Below are positions 24,597 through 61,891 of a stretch of DNA of 64,000 bases, in pieces. Each line of letters starts with the position of its first letter. Within the stretch, counting starts at the first letter, position 1. The notes under the pieces are model-generated. The model had not been told where the DNA came from. It worked only from the letters and a program-made list of their open reading frames with translations, and made no database searches. The position numbers and the translations under genes were made by a program. This DNA is from Streblospio benedicti (Eukaryota; Annelida; Polychaeta; Spionida; Spionidae). The stretch is from assembly GCA_019095985.1 (NCBI GenBank), contig CM032662.1, forward strand, positions 5,896,487 through 5,960,486, read 5' to 3'.

Positions 24597-25239
24597 TGTG
24601 AACAAATTGAAGGGCGTGTGCCTCGGGCCACGCGCAGACGAGCTGCGCCGCGTACCTAAACACCGCTGACGCGGGTCCACTTCGCGGAGTGAACCCGCCT
24701 CGTCGACTGGGGCTTGTCACCAACCCCGCGTACTTCTCGTTGTTGTGTTTCTTGAAAGGACGAGACCGTCACCACTACGATGAAGTAGTAACTTTCACTT
24801 TTATATGGACCGTAATCCCACCAGGTTTCACGAAGGGCCCTTGCCTACACAAGGGACTTCGCACTGATGCTGACACGTGACGCACGTATAAGCGAGAGCA
24901 CCACCACACCCACGAGCGTGAGGCGTACACGACGAGGGGACCTAGCCACCGACTAGGCCCCGAAGAGGATGAAGATTGAGAGCCTTTCCCCCGTAACAGA
25001 GGAAAGGTTGCCAGCCCTAAACTGCCCGACCAGTGTCTAAAGTAGAAGTGAGCTCTAATAGCCCAGTCATCCAGTACTACAGCGTACCAGGTCCCTAATC
25101 CTATCCAGGGGCTTAATAAGAAAGATGAACACGAGCAAGGTGAGTGTGACTAAGGGGATTATCTATCCTAATCCAGTGAGAAGCAATATTAAAACTACTT
25201 TAACCCTTGCAGGGATGCTATAATCCCTGCGCACTGGAT
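24597..25239 (-). repeat. LTR-like segment, right side of fossil 2
   Basis: Partner of 22000-22637 with the same block order and orientation, and several small length differences. Confidence 0.75.
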
Positions 25240-25378
25240 GGCCTAAACTTTACTTGTCGTTTTTGCAAAACCCGGTTGCAATTTCGGACGGGTAGCGACC
25301 CCGTCCGGGTGCAGATCCTGCTGCTTGTGATGTACAGGGTGTTTAGGTAGATCCAGCCTGGTGTCCCCTTTGGGGGAG

Positions 25379-25478
25379 NNNNNNNNNNNNNNNNNNNNNN
25401 NNNNNNNNNNNNNNNNNNNNNNNNNNNNNNNNNNNNNNNNNNNNNNNNNNNNNNNNNNNNNNNNNNNNNNNNNNNNNN
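25379..25478. other. Scaffold gap (100 N)
   Basis: Exactly 100 N between fossil 2 and fossil 3, so the order and distance of these two elements are uncertain. Confidence 0.95.
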
Positions 25479-25750
25479 TACTTGCATAAGCAAAGAGGCA
25501 TCCATTAGATTTAGTAGGTGAGTACTCACCACCAATTTAACATTTATCGACTGGCCGCGAAGTTACAGCCAAGTTCCTAGTTGTAAAAGTCCAAACAAAC
25601 TCAAAACCATTTTTTTCATTAGAAACTAGTGTTAGTATTAGCGGTCTGCAGATAACTCATAATCGCGAGAGAGGGCGTTAATCGCATTTTTAGCTGTTGC
25701 CCAATCTCCTTGTTGTATTCGTATAGCAAATAAATATGTTTAAACCAACT
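25479..25750. other. Non-coding DNA after the gap
   Basis: No LTR, exon or RNA gene is recognised. Confidence 0.4.
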
Positions 25751-27890
25751 CATAATCTCCAAGATCTACCTATTTATAAAGACAATATCATACCCAGAAG
25801 TTTTTAACGGTTTAGAATTGCATAAAGACGTTAAAGTAAAGCTTATCATAGATAAGCAAGTTGAACATGCCATATACAAGTCAAGAAAAGTGCCATACAA
25901 TTGGGAAGCCACAGCCATAGAGGAGGAAAAGTGCTTAGTGAAAATGGGTGTCATACAGATGGTCCCAGATGATGTCCCCACTATATGGTGCACTTATCCT
26001 GTAATTACTCCAAAACCTCACACAGACGCCACTAGATATTGTTCAAACATGAGAGCTCTCAACATAGCCATAAGCCCACATACAGAGTCATTGACAGTTG
26101 AAGATGTGAAAGTAAAGCCACTGTGTTCAGTGTCTTATACATGAATGAAGCTTATCATCAGTTAGAATTAAACCCGGAATGCAAATGCATTACCACATTC
26201 AATGGATGTCAAGGAAGACTCAGATATAAAAGGTTGAATTATGGCACCATTTCAGCACAAGATCATCTTTACAAGGCGGCGGTTGACATTATACAAGGGT
26301 TGCAAGGTGTGCTCCACATAAAGGATGATTTTGTAATTGTAAATTTTGGCAAGAATCAGAGAGGAACATGACAAATGTATGATTGAATTCATTCAACGAA
26401 TGAAGAAAACGGGATTAACACTTAGTCCAAAAAGTGCAAAATAGGTATGGAGGAAATTGAGTTCTTTGGTATCATTCTCAATAGTGAAGGTTGTTAAACT
26501 GCACCAAGTAAAGTAGGGGCATCGCAGAAAAAGTCTAGACCTTAGAATGAACGAGAAACAAGATCACTTTTGGACATGGCCCAATACTGTTCACCATTCA
26601 TCCCTCAATTTTCCAGTATTACAGCTCCACTCCGAGAACTGACATGTATAGAATGAAAGTTTTATTGGACTGCAGACCAAGACATTGCATTTCAAAGGTT
26701 AAAAACAAGTCAATTAAATGAACCTGCACAAGGTAACTATGGAGTTAATCTGCCGACCAGATTAGTGGTGGACGCAGGTGCCCAAGGTTTAGGTCTCGTT
26801 CTTCTCCAAAAGAAGCCCAAGGGATGGCAGCCAATTCTGTGCAAGCAGATCATTAACTGAGACGGAGCAGCGATACTTACAGCTAGGATGCAAAGCTTTA
26901 GCTATCCGATGGGTTTACAATCGATGCTACTCGTTCCTGACAGGAAGCCCTATATTGCAAATAATAACAGACCGCAAGCCGCTATTACCACTATTCAATA
27001 AACCTAATAGCAAACCACCTTTGTGTCTAGAAAGATGGCGTATGTATTTGCAACAGTTTGATTACAAACTCGTCTACAGCCCTGGTAATTCCGATGCTGC
27101 AGATTTTCTGGCGAGCCATTCTCAACCATTAATCATCAAAGAACAACTGGAGAGATGAAGTAGATTGGTGCATAGTAGCAGAACACGTACCTAGAGCAAT
27201 GCCATTAGAACAAGTACAGCTGGAAACCAGCCAGGACCAAGTGATGATGAAGTTGATAGAAGCAGTGCAACAGGGTAATGTGGAAGCTGTAAGGAGCAAC
27301 ACCGGATCACCATGCTTCCTTAACGTGTTCTCAGAGCTTTTCGTTTCTGAATGTGTTATTGTGCCAGCGATAATTTTCAGAAGGTAGATAAATAATAAGC
27401 TTCCATGTTTGCCTGCATGTTTGCCTGTTAGGTTACAATTCACGCTTGTATCACGATGAAGGGAAAGCGAAGCAAAAGGCAAGTGCTGAATTAAGAAGAA
27501 ACATTCAATAAAATACATTTAAAGCTGGTGACACTGTGCTGAAAAGATAAGCCGACTATTCCATACTACCCAGTACCATACACTATTGAGAAAGTCAAAG
27601 GATCCATAGTTTCTTCAAAAATATCACAAGAAGCAGCTCTTTGTTAAAACGCATATCACTGTCTACAAATGTCAAGATAACTGAAGATCCTGATGAGCAG
27701 AAGATTGACCTCGAGAATGTGCCAGAACCAGAACCTGTACCAGATCAGTTGACACAAACCAACCCAGAACCACCTACACATCCAGATATGCAGAGACAAA
27801 CACCTAACATGGACAGTTATGTGTCCAAAAGAGGAAGAGTGTGCAAAGGATCCAAGTATCTTAAGGATTATGAGTGCTAGACTGAATTTT
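25751..27890 (+). mobile_element. Ty3/Gypsy fossil 3, 5' truncated
   Basis: Plus-strand remnants in normal pol order: reverse transcriptase (about 25800-26370), RNase H (about 26750-27120, with the ITDRKPLLPLF block) and a C-terminal tail near 27640-27880 (SKRGRVCKGSKYLKDYEC). The integrase core is largely missing. No gag and no paired LTRs are seen. It is broken in several places and belongs to a different, AT-richer lineage than fossils 1 and 2. Confidence 0.8.
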
Positions 27891-27954
27891 CGAGTGCTAG
27901 TTAAAAGCTATTACTAATTGGTAAAGGAGGATCACTGCCATTGGTGACACAAGG

Positions 27955-28080
27955 TTATGTGACAATGCGTGTAAATAGTAAAAATAAACGTTTGTTAGTA
28001 GTTTTAGGATACACAAGGAAATCAGTGACAATTTGTGTAAATAGTGAAAATAATTGTTTGTTAGTAGTTTCAAGCTCACT
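27955..28080. repeat. Two-copy tandem repeat, unit about 65 bp
   Basis: GTGTAAATAGT(A/G)AAAATAA is followed by (A/C)GTTTGTTAGTAGTTT in both copies. Confidence 0.75.
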
Positions 28081-28189
28081 AATGTTTATTAAATTAAAAT
28101 GTGTATATTGAAATGTGCAATAACCTTATGTTTAAATGAATAACATATATTTTTGTATACTGTATAACTTTAGACCTCGCAAATATTTC

Positions 28190-28265
28190 CGTCCTCAGGT
28201 GGAATTCGAACCCACAACCTCTGGGTTGAGATGACAACTGTCGTCCGTGTAACCTGTATGTTAGT
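28190..28265 (-). mobile_element. tRNA-like SINE head
   Basis: Read on the minus strand, the B box GGTTCGAATTCC is clear and sits about 35 bases after a weaker A-box-like segment. There is no cloverleaf good enough for a working tRNA. Confidence 0.45.
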
Positions 28266-29413
28266 CTTTCAAAAGACCTTATATCTAATAGTTTTTATTT
28301 CTATTATTACATAAACCCTTCGTGTCAACAATATATTAAATGCAAAGATAAAGAGCAAGTGCAATTGTGACAGTCTCTAGCACTAATAGATATAAGGTAT
28401 TTTACAAAACCCTAGGAATTCCACTGATATTAAATATGCAGCCTCAAACATTCTGCCGTCATAGCCTTTAAAACCAGAGTAATCACTAGCAACAGCTGCA
28501 GAAGCAGCAGAATATGTATGCATGGGTGATCAGGTAAGGGTCAGCCAAGACACTGCAGCACCATGCATGTGTGATCAGGTAAGGGTCAGCCAAGATATTA
28601 AATATGTAATCTTGATGTGTTTCTCAGATTGTGTTTGTTTTAACCAAAATGGATACACCTCCAAATAATAGTCCCCCAAAAGTTAACTATAGTACACCAA
28701 TAAAAACAAATAAGGATGTCAGACGTCAACCTCATATCCAATCTTTTGCAAGCTATGTCTAAGTGCTCCATTATCCATGATCAGATAACAATAGAGTATC
28801 AAATAAACAAATTATTACAAAACAGAACGTCATCAAACATTCCCCAATATAAATAAACAGTACCACACGCGAAAGCTTCTGTTACTAACTGGAACTGGCT
28901 TATGTGTGAATTAATGAACCAGAAACATTACAAATAAACAGTACCATGTGCTTAAACGGGAAAATACCCAACGACAGCTGGACTGCTGCTTCTAAGATAG
29001 AAGCCATGTGCTTTTAGTAAACGACGTCAATTTAGCAAAACATTTTGCAACATTGACGTAATACACAGGCTTTTAGAATAGGCCTTAGTGTCAGACCATT
29101 TAAAGGCCTTGAGATGGGCTACCTGTATGTGTTCATTAATATATATTCATTAATATCATTAACAAACTAATTAATTCAAGAAGCCGGAAGTATTATATAC
29201 AGGTCAGCGTCTGACGCAAGCTGGGGAACCTCATCTTATCGATGGATGTGGCAGGATGATTTCATATCTATATAAAGTTTGCAAGTTAGATTATTCTTGT
29301 TATTTCATTAAAGACCAACACACACACAATCAAAAAATTATAAAACCAAATAAAGCATAATAAATATCTATACTTTTAGTATCTTGAGCATACCCTGGTA
29401 ATGTTGAACCCAC
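28266..29413. other. Repeat-like non-coding DNA
   Basis: Contains a direct repeat (GTGATCAGGTAAGGGTCAGC at about 28527 and 28571) and a stretch near 29265-29310 with TATATAAAG followed by ATTAAAG that resembles an LTR promoter and polyadenylation region. No partner LTR was found. It lies where the next EGF exon would be expected, but no EGF motif is visible. Confidence 0.4.
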
Positions 29414-55134
<25,721 letters not shown>

Positions 55135-55198
55135 TGTGCTCTTATCAATATTTTAACTTTGTGACTTGAAAGCTGCAATCATCAGAAATATGATTGCT

Positions 55199-55210
55199 CT
55201 GATTTATATG
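55199..55210 (-). promoter_or_regulatory. Possible TATA box of the EGF gene
   Basis: GTCATATAAATC on the minus strand, about 65 bases before the start codon. A longer TATATATA run lies further out at about 55238-55248. Confidence 0.35.
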
Positions 55211-56684
55211 ACTTTCAAGATGCAATTTCCTTACACTATATATATATCGGTAGTGGAGACGATGGTGAAGTAACTCAGTGATCACCGCTTAGTCTAAATC
55301 CACTAATCTTCATAGTATACAGGTTACTTATTTGAACATATATAGTCCTTCATACCTAAATCCATTCCCCGTATGTAAACACTTTTATTTTGCCGATATG
55401 TTCTATGTTTACAAAATAACCTTGTATAATACAATAATTGACAAAAAACTGCTCCCCCCCCCCCACCCACACACACACACCTATTGTAAGTGTCAGATCA
55501 CATTACACAGTACAGCAAAAATCTTTCTATAGCCCAATCAAAACGAAGCTGCGATACGAGCAAAATTGGTATTTTCATGGGAAAAGTCTCCTCAGGTATC
55601 CTATAGTAAACTTTCATATTCACACCTTCTTGGCCAATGCATGGAGATACACTTGAATCGAAGGTGTATATACACTTTTCCTTCAAGTACCGTTTTTGAC
55701 ATTTTTGGTATATTGCTGGGTGTCTTTTCTTCACATTTGTGGTATATTCTGAGTGGTTTTTGTTAACAAACAATGCATACACCTCTGCCTCAAGTGGCCT
55801 AGAAAGTAGTTTTGGTGGGACGAGCATGCAAAGAATATTTCTCTAAAACGTCTGTCGCTGTGAGTATCTTATTAGGCTGTTGTTACCATTTTAATGTTGT
55901 TATCTATTCTGTAAGTATTAAACTTCTAAACAGTGTAATCAGGCTCGGAATGGAGTGGGGGGCTTTAACATTATTGCGGTGAGTATAGAGGTGCCCGAAA
56001 CTGGGTGTTTTTTCCGACATTTTTGTATATTCTGAGTGCCTTTCTTCACATTTTAGTATATTTCTGGGTGTCTTTTTGACATTTTTTACATGTTTATGTC
56101 ACTTTGGTGTCAGATATTGGTATATAATGTCACATTTTAATCACATACTGCAAATATAGATGATACAAATACTACTGTGATTTTATAGTTATACAAGTAT
56201 TCTACACATGGGGAGGAACTTGATAAGTAATCCACTTCCTTCTCCCCTGCCATTTATATTACTACTTATGTTTTTTTAAATAGTTTGTGTTTTTATGATT
56301 ATTTTGTAAATTGCATGAATTTCATATCATTAATATTTCTGTACATATGACGAAATGAAGAAATAAATAAATGAATAAATAAATTAAAAAAACAAGATAT
56401 TGGTATTATATAGCATGTCACCTATTTCTCAGATATTTGTATATTGTGGGTCAAGTGTTCTCAAAATAGGTATATTGGTGGTGCCATTTTCAGCAACCTT
56501 AGGATTCAGGGGCCTTCAACCATAAGCCTTTATTGTGTAATTTGTAAACCTATGAAATTATTAAACTTTTAAATGATTGAATTTGCAAAGAAATCATATC
56601 TTGAGTGACATAGCATAACTTGTACATGTTCCTCCAAAACATTTTTCATCATACTACTAATAAATGGTTTTCTTGCTGCAGATC
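55211..56684. other. Intergenic DNA with a degenerate minisatellite
   Basis: Loose repeats of a motif like GACATTTTTGGTATATTCTG followed by GGTGTCTTTT occur at about 55690-55760, 56010-56110 and 56400-56480. I do not believe the open frames across this DNA are genes. Confidence 0.45.
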
Positions 56685-56836
56685 ATGAGCACTTGCATCA
56701 TACAAGGCTTATACAGTGAGACCTACAATAAATGATTCTTTTCTACTAGAATGTTTACATATATAAACATTCTAGTAGAAAAGAATCATTTATTGTAGGT
56801 CTCACTGTATAAGCCTTGTATGATGCAAGTGCTCAT
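56685..56836. repeat. 152-bp near-perfect palindrome
   Basis: Arms of 76 bases meet without a spacer and differ at one position (56758 against 56763). A 9-bp direct repeat CTGCAGATC lies at 56676-56684 and 56838-56846, as a target-site duplication would. No coding capacity. Confidence 0.85.
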
Positions 56837-57434
56837 ACTGCAGATCCTCCAATATATCTCTTTCGGGTGCATGCTTGAGATTCATGGTTTGTCCATATTG
56901 CTTTTTTCACTCATATGGGAGAGCTATTCAAACTAACTGGGTGTAAAATGAAAAGAAAGACAAAACATTTTTGTTTTTGTTTTTGTTTTTCTGTACTTAG
57001 CTATAGAACCAAGCATCCAATGGGGGTGATTCGGGTTAATACTATGTGACGCCGGTGTTATTGGAGGCAATTGCATCAGTGTTTATATTCTACGTGGGTG
57101 CCTCCACTCTGATCATCCTCAATGTAAACCACGTGCAAATGCGTTTAGTACAAGACAGGTACCAACGAAACAGATTAACACGGATCCAAGCTACAGGGTA
57201 CTGTGCCAGTATGAGTGATGAATGTTAAAACATAATTTACTGATATATTTTGGTTTACATTTCTTCAATTCTTAAAGTAATTATATTTTGCTGTTTTTAT
57301 TTATAACTTCATGGATTTTCTAATTAAAACTTTTTTATTTTTAAACTAAATAAAAACTATGGAAAGTATATGAAGTTGTATGTGATCTTGGGATAATGTT
57401 TACCTAGCCTCTACAACTGTGCAACACTGAAGAA

Positions 57435-57568
57435 ATATGTCATGGTTTTGAGGTCAATATGCATGAATCAATGCCCGAATTTGTTGAATATTGCACGAGC
57501 TTGCCAGGGCAATATTCAACAAATGAGGTCATTGATTCATGCATATTGGCCGAAAAACATGACATATA
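57435..57568. repeat. Inverted repeat, about 58-bp arms
   Basis: AATATGCATGAATCAATG and TTTGTTGAATATTGC in the left arm are mirrored in the right arm, around a loop of about 15 bases. The arms are about 85% alike. Confidence 0.7.
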
Positions 57569-60500
57569 TTCATTATACCACGATTAACCTTAACAAACAG
57601 ATTTTATTAGATGGAAAATGCTCTGCATTGGCCACACACTGAACGGCAAGTCATATTACGTTCTGCCGGTTTTGCACACATTATTAACATTATCCGGCAT
57701 TTCACATTGTCTAAGCAATTTTAATCACTGAAACTAATAACAATGAGTTTATAACATTTAAAATCGTCACTTTTACTTTCAAATTATTTCTGAACAATCA
57801 AAAGATTCGTTCAACTATGACGAATTTCATACGAATTTCACTACAGCGATGCTAGTCTAAACAGTTCGCGCTTGGCTTCATTAATATTCTCCCTAATCCA
57901 GTTCAAATTTAACTATTAGTACTACTAATATGGTGGATTATATTGCCATGGCTATTTATCCAACTGAGTGAATCAAAATATGTGTGGTAACGTAAATATA
58001 GATGAATATATTTTTTAATCGACAGTTTCAAAATGGAGGACGCTTCTACTCTCTAAGGGCAAAATTCACTCATGGCTCATCGAGTAAGTATCCCCGGCTG
58101 ATTTTTGGCTCTCAGCCAATCAGAGAACAGTATTCAAGGGTGTGTCCTCGATAGAGTGGTATAATGGTGGGTTTACGCACAGAGGGCATGCATGCTGCCA
58201 AGATCCCGAGCACTGGAGACCATACACAAAACATTGATCATAGTGGAATACAGTTTTAGGTCCATGCGTAATGCTGAGAAATTGTGGTAAACAGCTGATG
58301 CAAAACTACTCACAGTTAAAAGTTAGTTAGCGCCGAGTAACACGATCTAAGTGGCAATCATCAACAGCTCGTGGTGTAAACACATCAAAGTCATTAATAA
58401 TAGATCACTATTAAGACTTGTCAGCCAATTAATGCACTACACATCATAAAACTCACTACACAAAATCTGACAATCTACTCATCGCTTATTAAAGTGTGAT
58501 TTAAATTTCATGCTCGAATGATAGATGACCATGTAGTACATGGAAGATGCTGATGATTTGTATAGCGCGATCAATAGAGTTTGGCAATTTACGCCTCGGC
58601 AAAGCATGTTCTCACCAGCTGCTGGCATCTACATGTGGATGCCATCAGTGTTCATCTTGTGCATCAAACGTTCCAAAATAAGACCATCAATGTAAACAGT
58701 GTGAGTGTGAGAGAGTGTAGGTGAGGGTGTGTGTCAGTGCAGGCCCGTAGCGAGGCTGTGTGCCAGAGGAGGCGGTCGCCTCCTCGCTTTTTGGCTTTGC
58801 CTCACTTGCCTCCTGCTTTTCAAGTTTCGCCTCATTGCTGTTTTTTCCACCCTGAATATCAAGGGCTCAATAGCTATACGTTTTTAAAACTTGTTCCACC
58901 AGACGATATTACATACAGTGTTTTTTTTTTCAAAATAGCTATTGCAGACTGCCAGTTGTTGATAATCTTATTCCTAAATCACTATTTCTATTGTCATGAT
59001 ATCAATTTTATTCCACTACTGTAATGATTTTCCCCCTTAGACACTTTACACTGTATTCTGTAAATCATTGGAAATGATTCACACTAACATGCCGCACATA
59101 CAAAGAAATGTTTGTTTCTACATAGCTTGGAATGGTGTGCACACTTACAGAAAATTTCAATATATTTGGACTTCAACATTGTAAAGTAACAATTTTTTGT
59201 ATATTATATACATGTGGATAATGACTGAAACAGCTGTGTTTATATGCTTTTTGACACATTTCGATAATCTCTACATCAGATCAAGATTTTACATGGCTTT
59301 AGCCAGCAATATTGTATGCATTTCTATATTATGTTATTGACCAATGGAAGTTTTGCTTTCCTTCATCGATTTGTCCCTTGGCAGTTCCAACTATTGGTCT
59401 TCATTTTTAATTTGGCGTTACCAGTTCAAATGAGTATATTTGCAAATTTGAAGTTTGAAAATGATGAAATTTCTGTAAGTGTGCATATCTTTATAAAATT
59501 TGTCAGTCAGCACAACAGTGTAATTTAGTGTATTTCTAGTGTAAAAATCAAACAATTGTTTGCTTTGTATCATCCATGATTAGTGATGTTGCGATATTTT
59601 ATTCTTATTGTTTCAAACATAATGCTCAATCCAAATGGATCAAATGTAGTGTTTGGTGTGGACATTTTTAACAATCTGATATATTAGCACATTTCGTTTG
59701 TAGGTAACCTTTTTCAGCTTATTGAAATATAATTGGGTCCTATTTTTAGATATTCAATATATCATTGGGTCCACATTTTGAGATAAATTATTATAATATT
59801 GGGTCTTGATTTTAAGACAACACTATATTTTAGGGTCTTATCTCTAGCGATAACTATATTTTAGGGCATTGACATCGAAATATTGCGTATTATTGCATAT
59901 TCTCTTGTATCATCACTCTGAGTGTCATCATTAAAGAAGAAATATCATAGCTCAAGAGTATCTAATACATTCCAAATACACCAGTCTGAGAAATGCTAAA
60001 GCTCAGTCACAATGTATTTCTGTAGTATGCTATGGATGAACTTTGGGTTTAGTATATTAATGGGTATACTTTGAATGAATTTCACTATATTTTTGGTATG
60101 CTTCTTGCAAATCTTACTATATTCAGCGCTGTTCCTGAAGTCAAAATGGCACATCCGTACCCAATTATAGCCTGAGGTCCCCCACCCCCACCCCGAGATT
60201 GTGTCAAAGAAATTAATGTGTTACTTTGGCTCTATTCAAGATAGTGGGGGTTAATATTATTGCGGTAAGTTAACAGATTAAAGTATATAAGAATACTAAT
60301 ATTTTATTGGCACTTTCCTCGTGTTTGTTGTAATATGATATAATACGAGTTTCTCAAAACATTTACAAATGAAAACTAACTTTTTGCCATAGTGATTATT
60401 TTCTAATTATCACAAGGAAGACTATAATAACTTACTACGAATCCCCATATGATGCCCAAATACTGGATTATTAATTAGTATTGACATGCATTTCTGACTT

Positions 60501-61774
60501 ACAGGTGTGTCATCAAGCACTATATTATGATAAACGCTTTGCCAATTGCTCACTCATTCCCATATTCCTCAACATCCTACTACATGTACTAGGTGGTTCA
60601 TAGAAGATAGGGTATCAAGGGTGTTTTGCATTTTACATTTTTACATTTTTGTTATAGTTTTACCTTTTGAAAATAAATAATATAACAAAGGCAAATAAAA
60701 GTGCCATAGTGAGAAATGCAGATCTATATTGCTAATCCTATTCTTTATTAATTTGAAATTCAAATATTATCATGTTAATTCGCACTTTTACAAGAATATG
60801 TATTATACATTTCAATGGAAGCACAAATAATATATATAAACTTGAACATTGGGTATCCGTTGACATTTTATTTGCCCTTCACAAGCATACCAGTTAGTCC
60901 TTAGCCTTGTCCCTCACGATCTTAATAGTCTATTTTTCCAAACAGAAAAATAGGAACAGATTGCTTGAAAATAGTAACAAATGCTGTGGTAACAAATAGT
61001 ATATATTATGTAGTTAATCAACCAATAACAGTATGTAAAATGTTTTAGTATTCTTTTGGCACCCTCAACAGACGTAAGTGAATTAGTCCTGAATGCTGAC
61101 CCTTTTCCCGTCTGGGAGTTCTACAATACCGTATGCATTGGAGTGTCCTGTTTGGGCCATTTTTTCCCGAGATCGTGCATATTCCTCAGAAGATGTCTGC
61201 AATGAAATCCATATTCGCAAAAAATCAGTATGACGCGCATGAATGCCTTCAGTGTCGGTCAGATGAGCAATACCTTGGGGAAATCTGTCAATTATATATG
61301 TCTACAGTAGCACAATTGATTTGGTTTCAACTATCTTGATTGGCTGACCTTAGCTTGACTTACTGTTGATTGACGTCAACCCTGAAAGGAAGGGGGGGTA
61401 GAAAATGACTAAGGTGTGACTGGGGGTGTTACCCAAAAGAAGGGCTGCATTAAGGGGATATATCAAAGTTCAATTGTTATTAAGGTTGTAGTATAAAAAA
61501 ATGAAGATTTTAAATGCTTTGTATTGTTGGAATGTTTGTTCATAAATCACGTCATATATATTACCCATGTGGAATTGTATGACATGACCTGACAATACTG
61601 AACACAGATTCAATTTAAATAAAAGGCATATCTTAGATATTGGTAGATTAGATGGTTAAATGAGGAGGGTTGGGTTTACAGATGTCAAACATTCATGGGT
61701 GCGTTTGGGTCGTGTGTCAAGGTGGCAGACATGCCAAAACCCATGATAATTACATCTGGTTTTTACATCGGCTG
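57569..61774. other. Intergenic DNA, no gene recognised
   Basis: Contains a possible repeat edge at 58741 (GGCCCGTAGCGAGG) and AT-rich runs with TATATTGGGTC-like units (about 59730-59860). No conserved exon is seen. Confidence 0.45.
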
Positions 61775-61891
61775 TCACATGATAGAGCTTTCAAGAAAAC
61801 AGAGTAGTTCAACATTCGGGACTGTGTTACCATGGCTTACCGTCAAGTAAGACAGTAGTCCAACATTCGGGACTGTGTTGCCATGGCTTAC

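Larger units (their letters stand above)
22000..25239. mobile_element. Ty3/Gypsy fossil 2, rearranged between two LTRs
   Basis: Two related LTR-like segments (22000-22637 and 24597-25239) lie in minus orientation. The DNA between them is mosaic. A retropepsin-like remnant with the LDTGA motif is on the minus strand near 22660-22880. RNase H-like (about 22990-23360) and integrase-like (about 23900-24580) remnants are on the plus strand. The internal part therefore does not run in the sense its LTRs predict, implying an inversion or one element inserted into another. The element is broken, with several interruptions, and reverse transcriptase is largely missing. The many indels between the LTRs suggest an old copy. 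Confidence 0.75.

Noticed and set aside
55498-55827. 109-codon minus-strand open frame near the EGF gene promoter
   Set aside because: No recognisable domain, no splice signals, and it overlaps a degenerate minisatellite.
57046-57228. 60-codon open frame with hydrophobic segment
   Set aside because: No homology recognised and no splice or promoter context; too short to claim.
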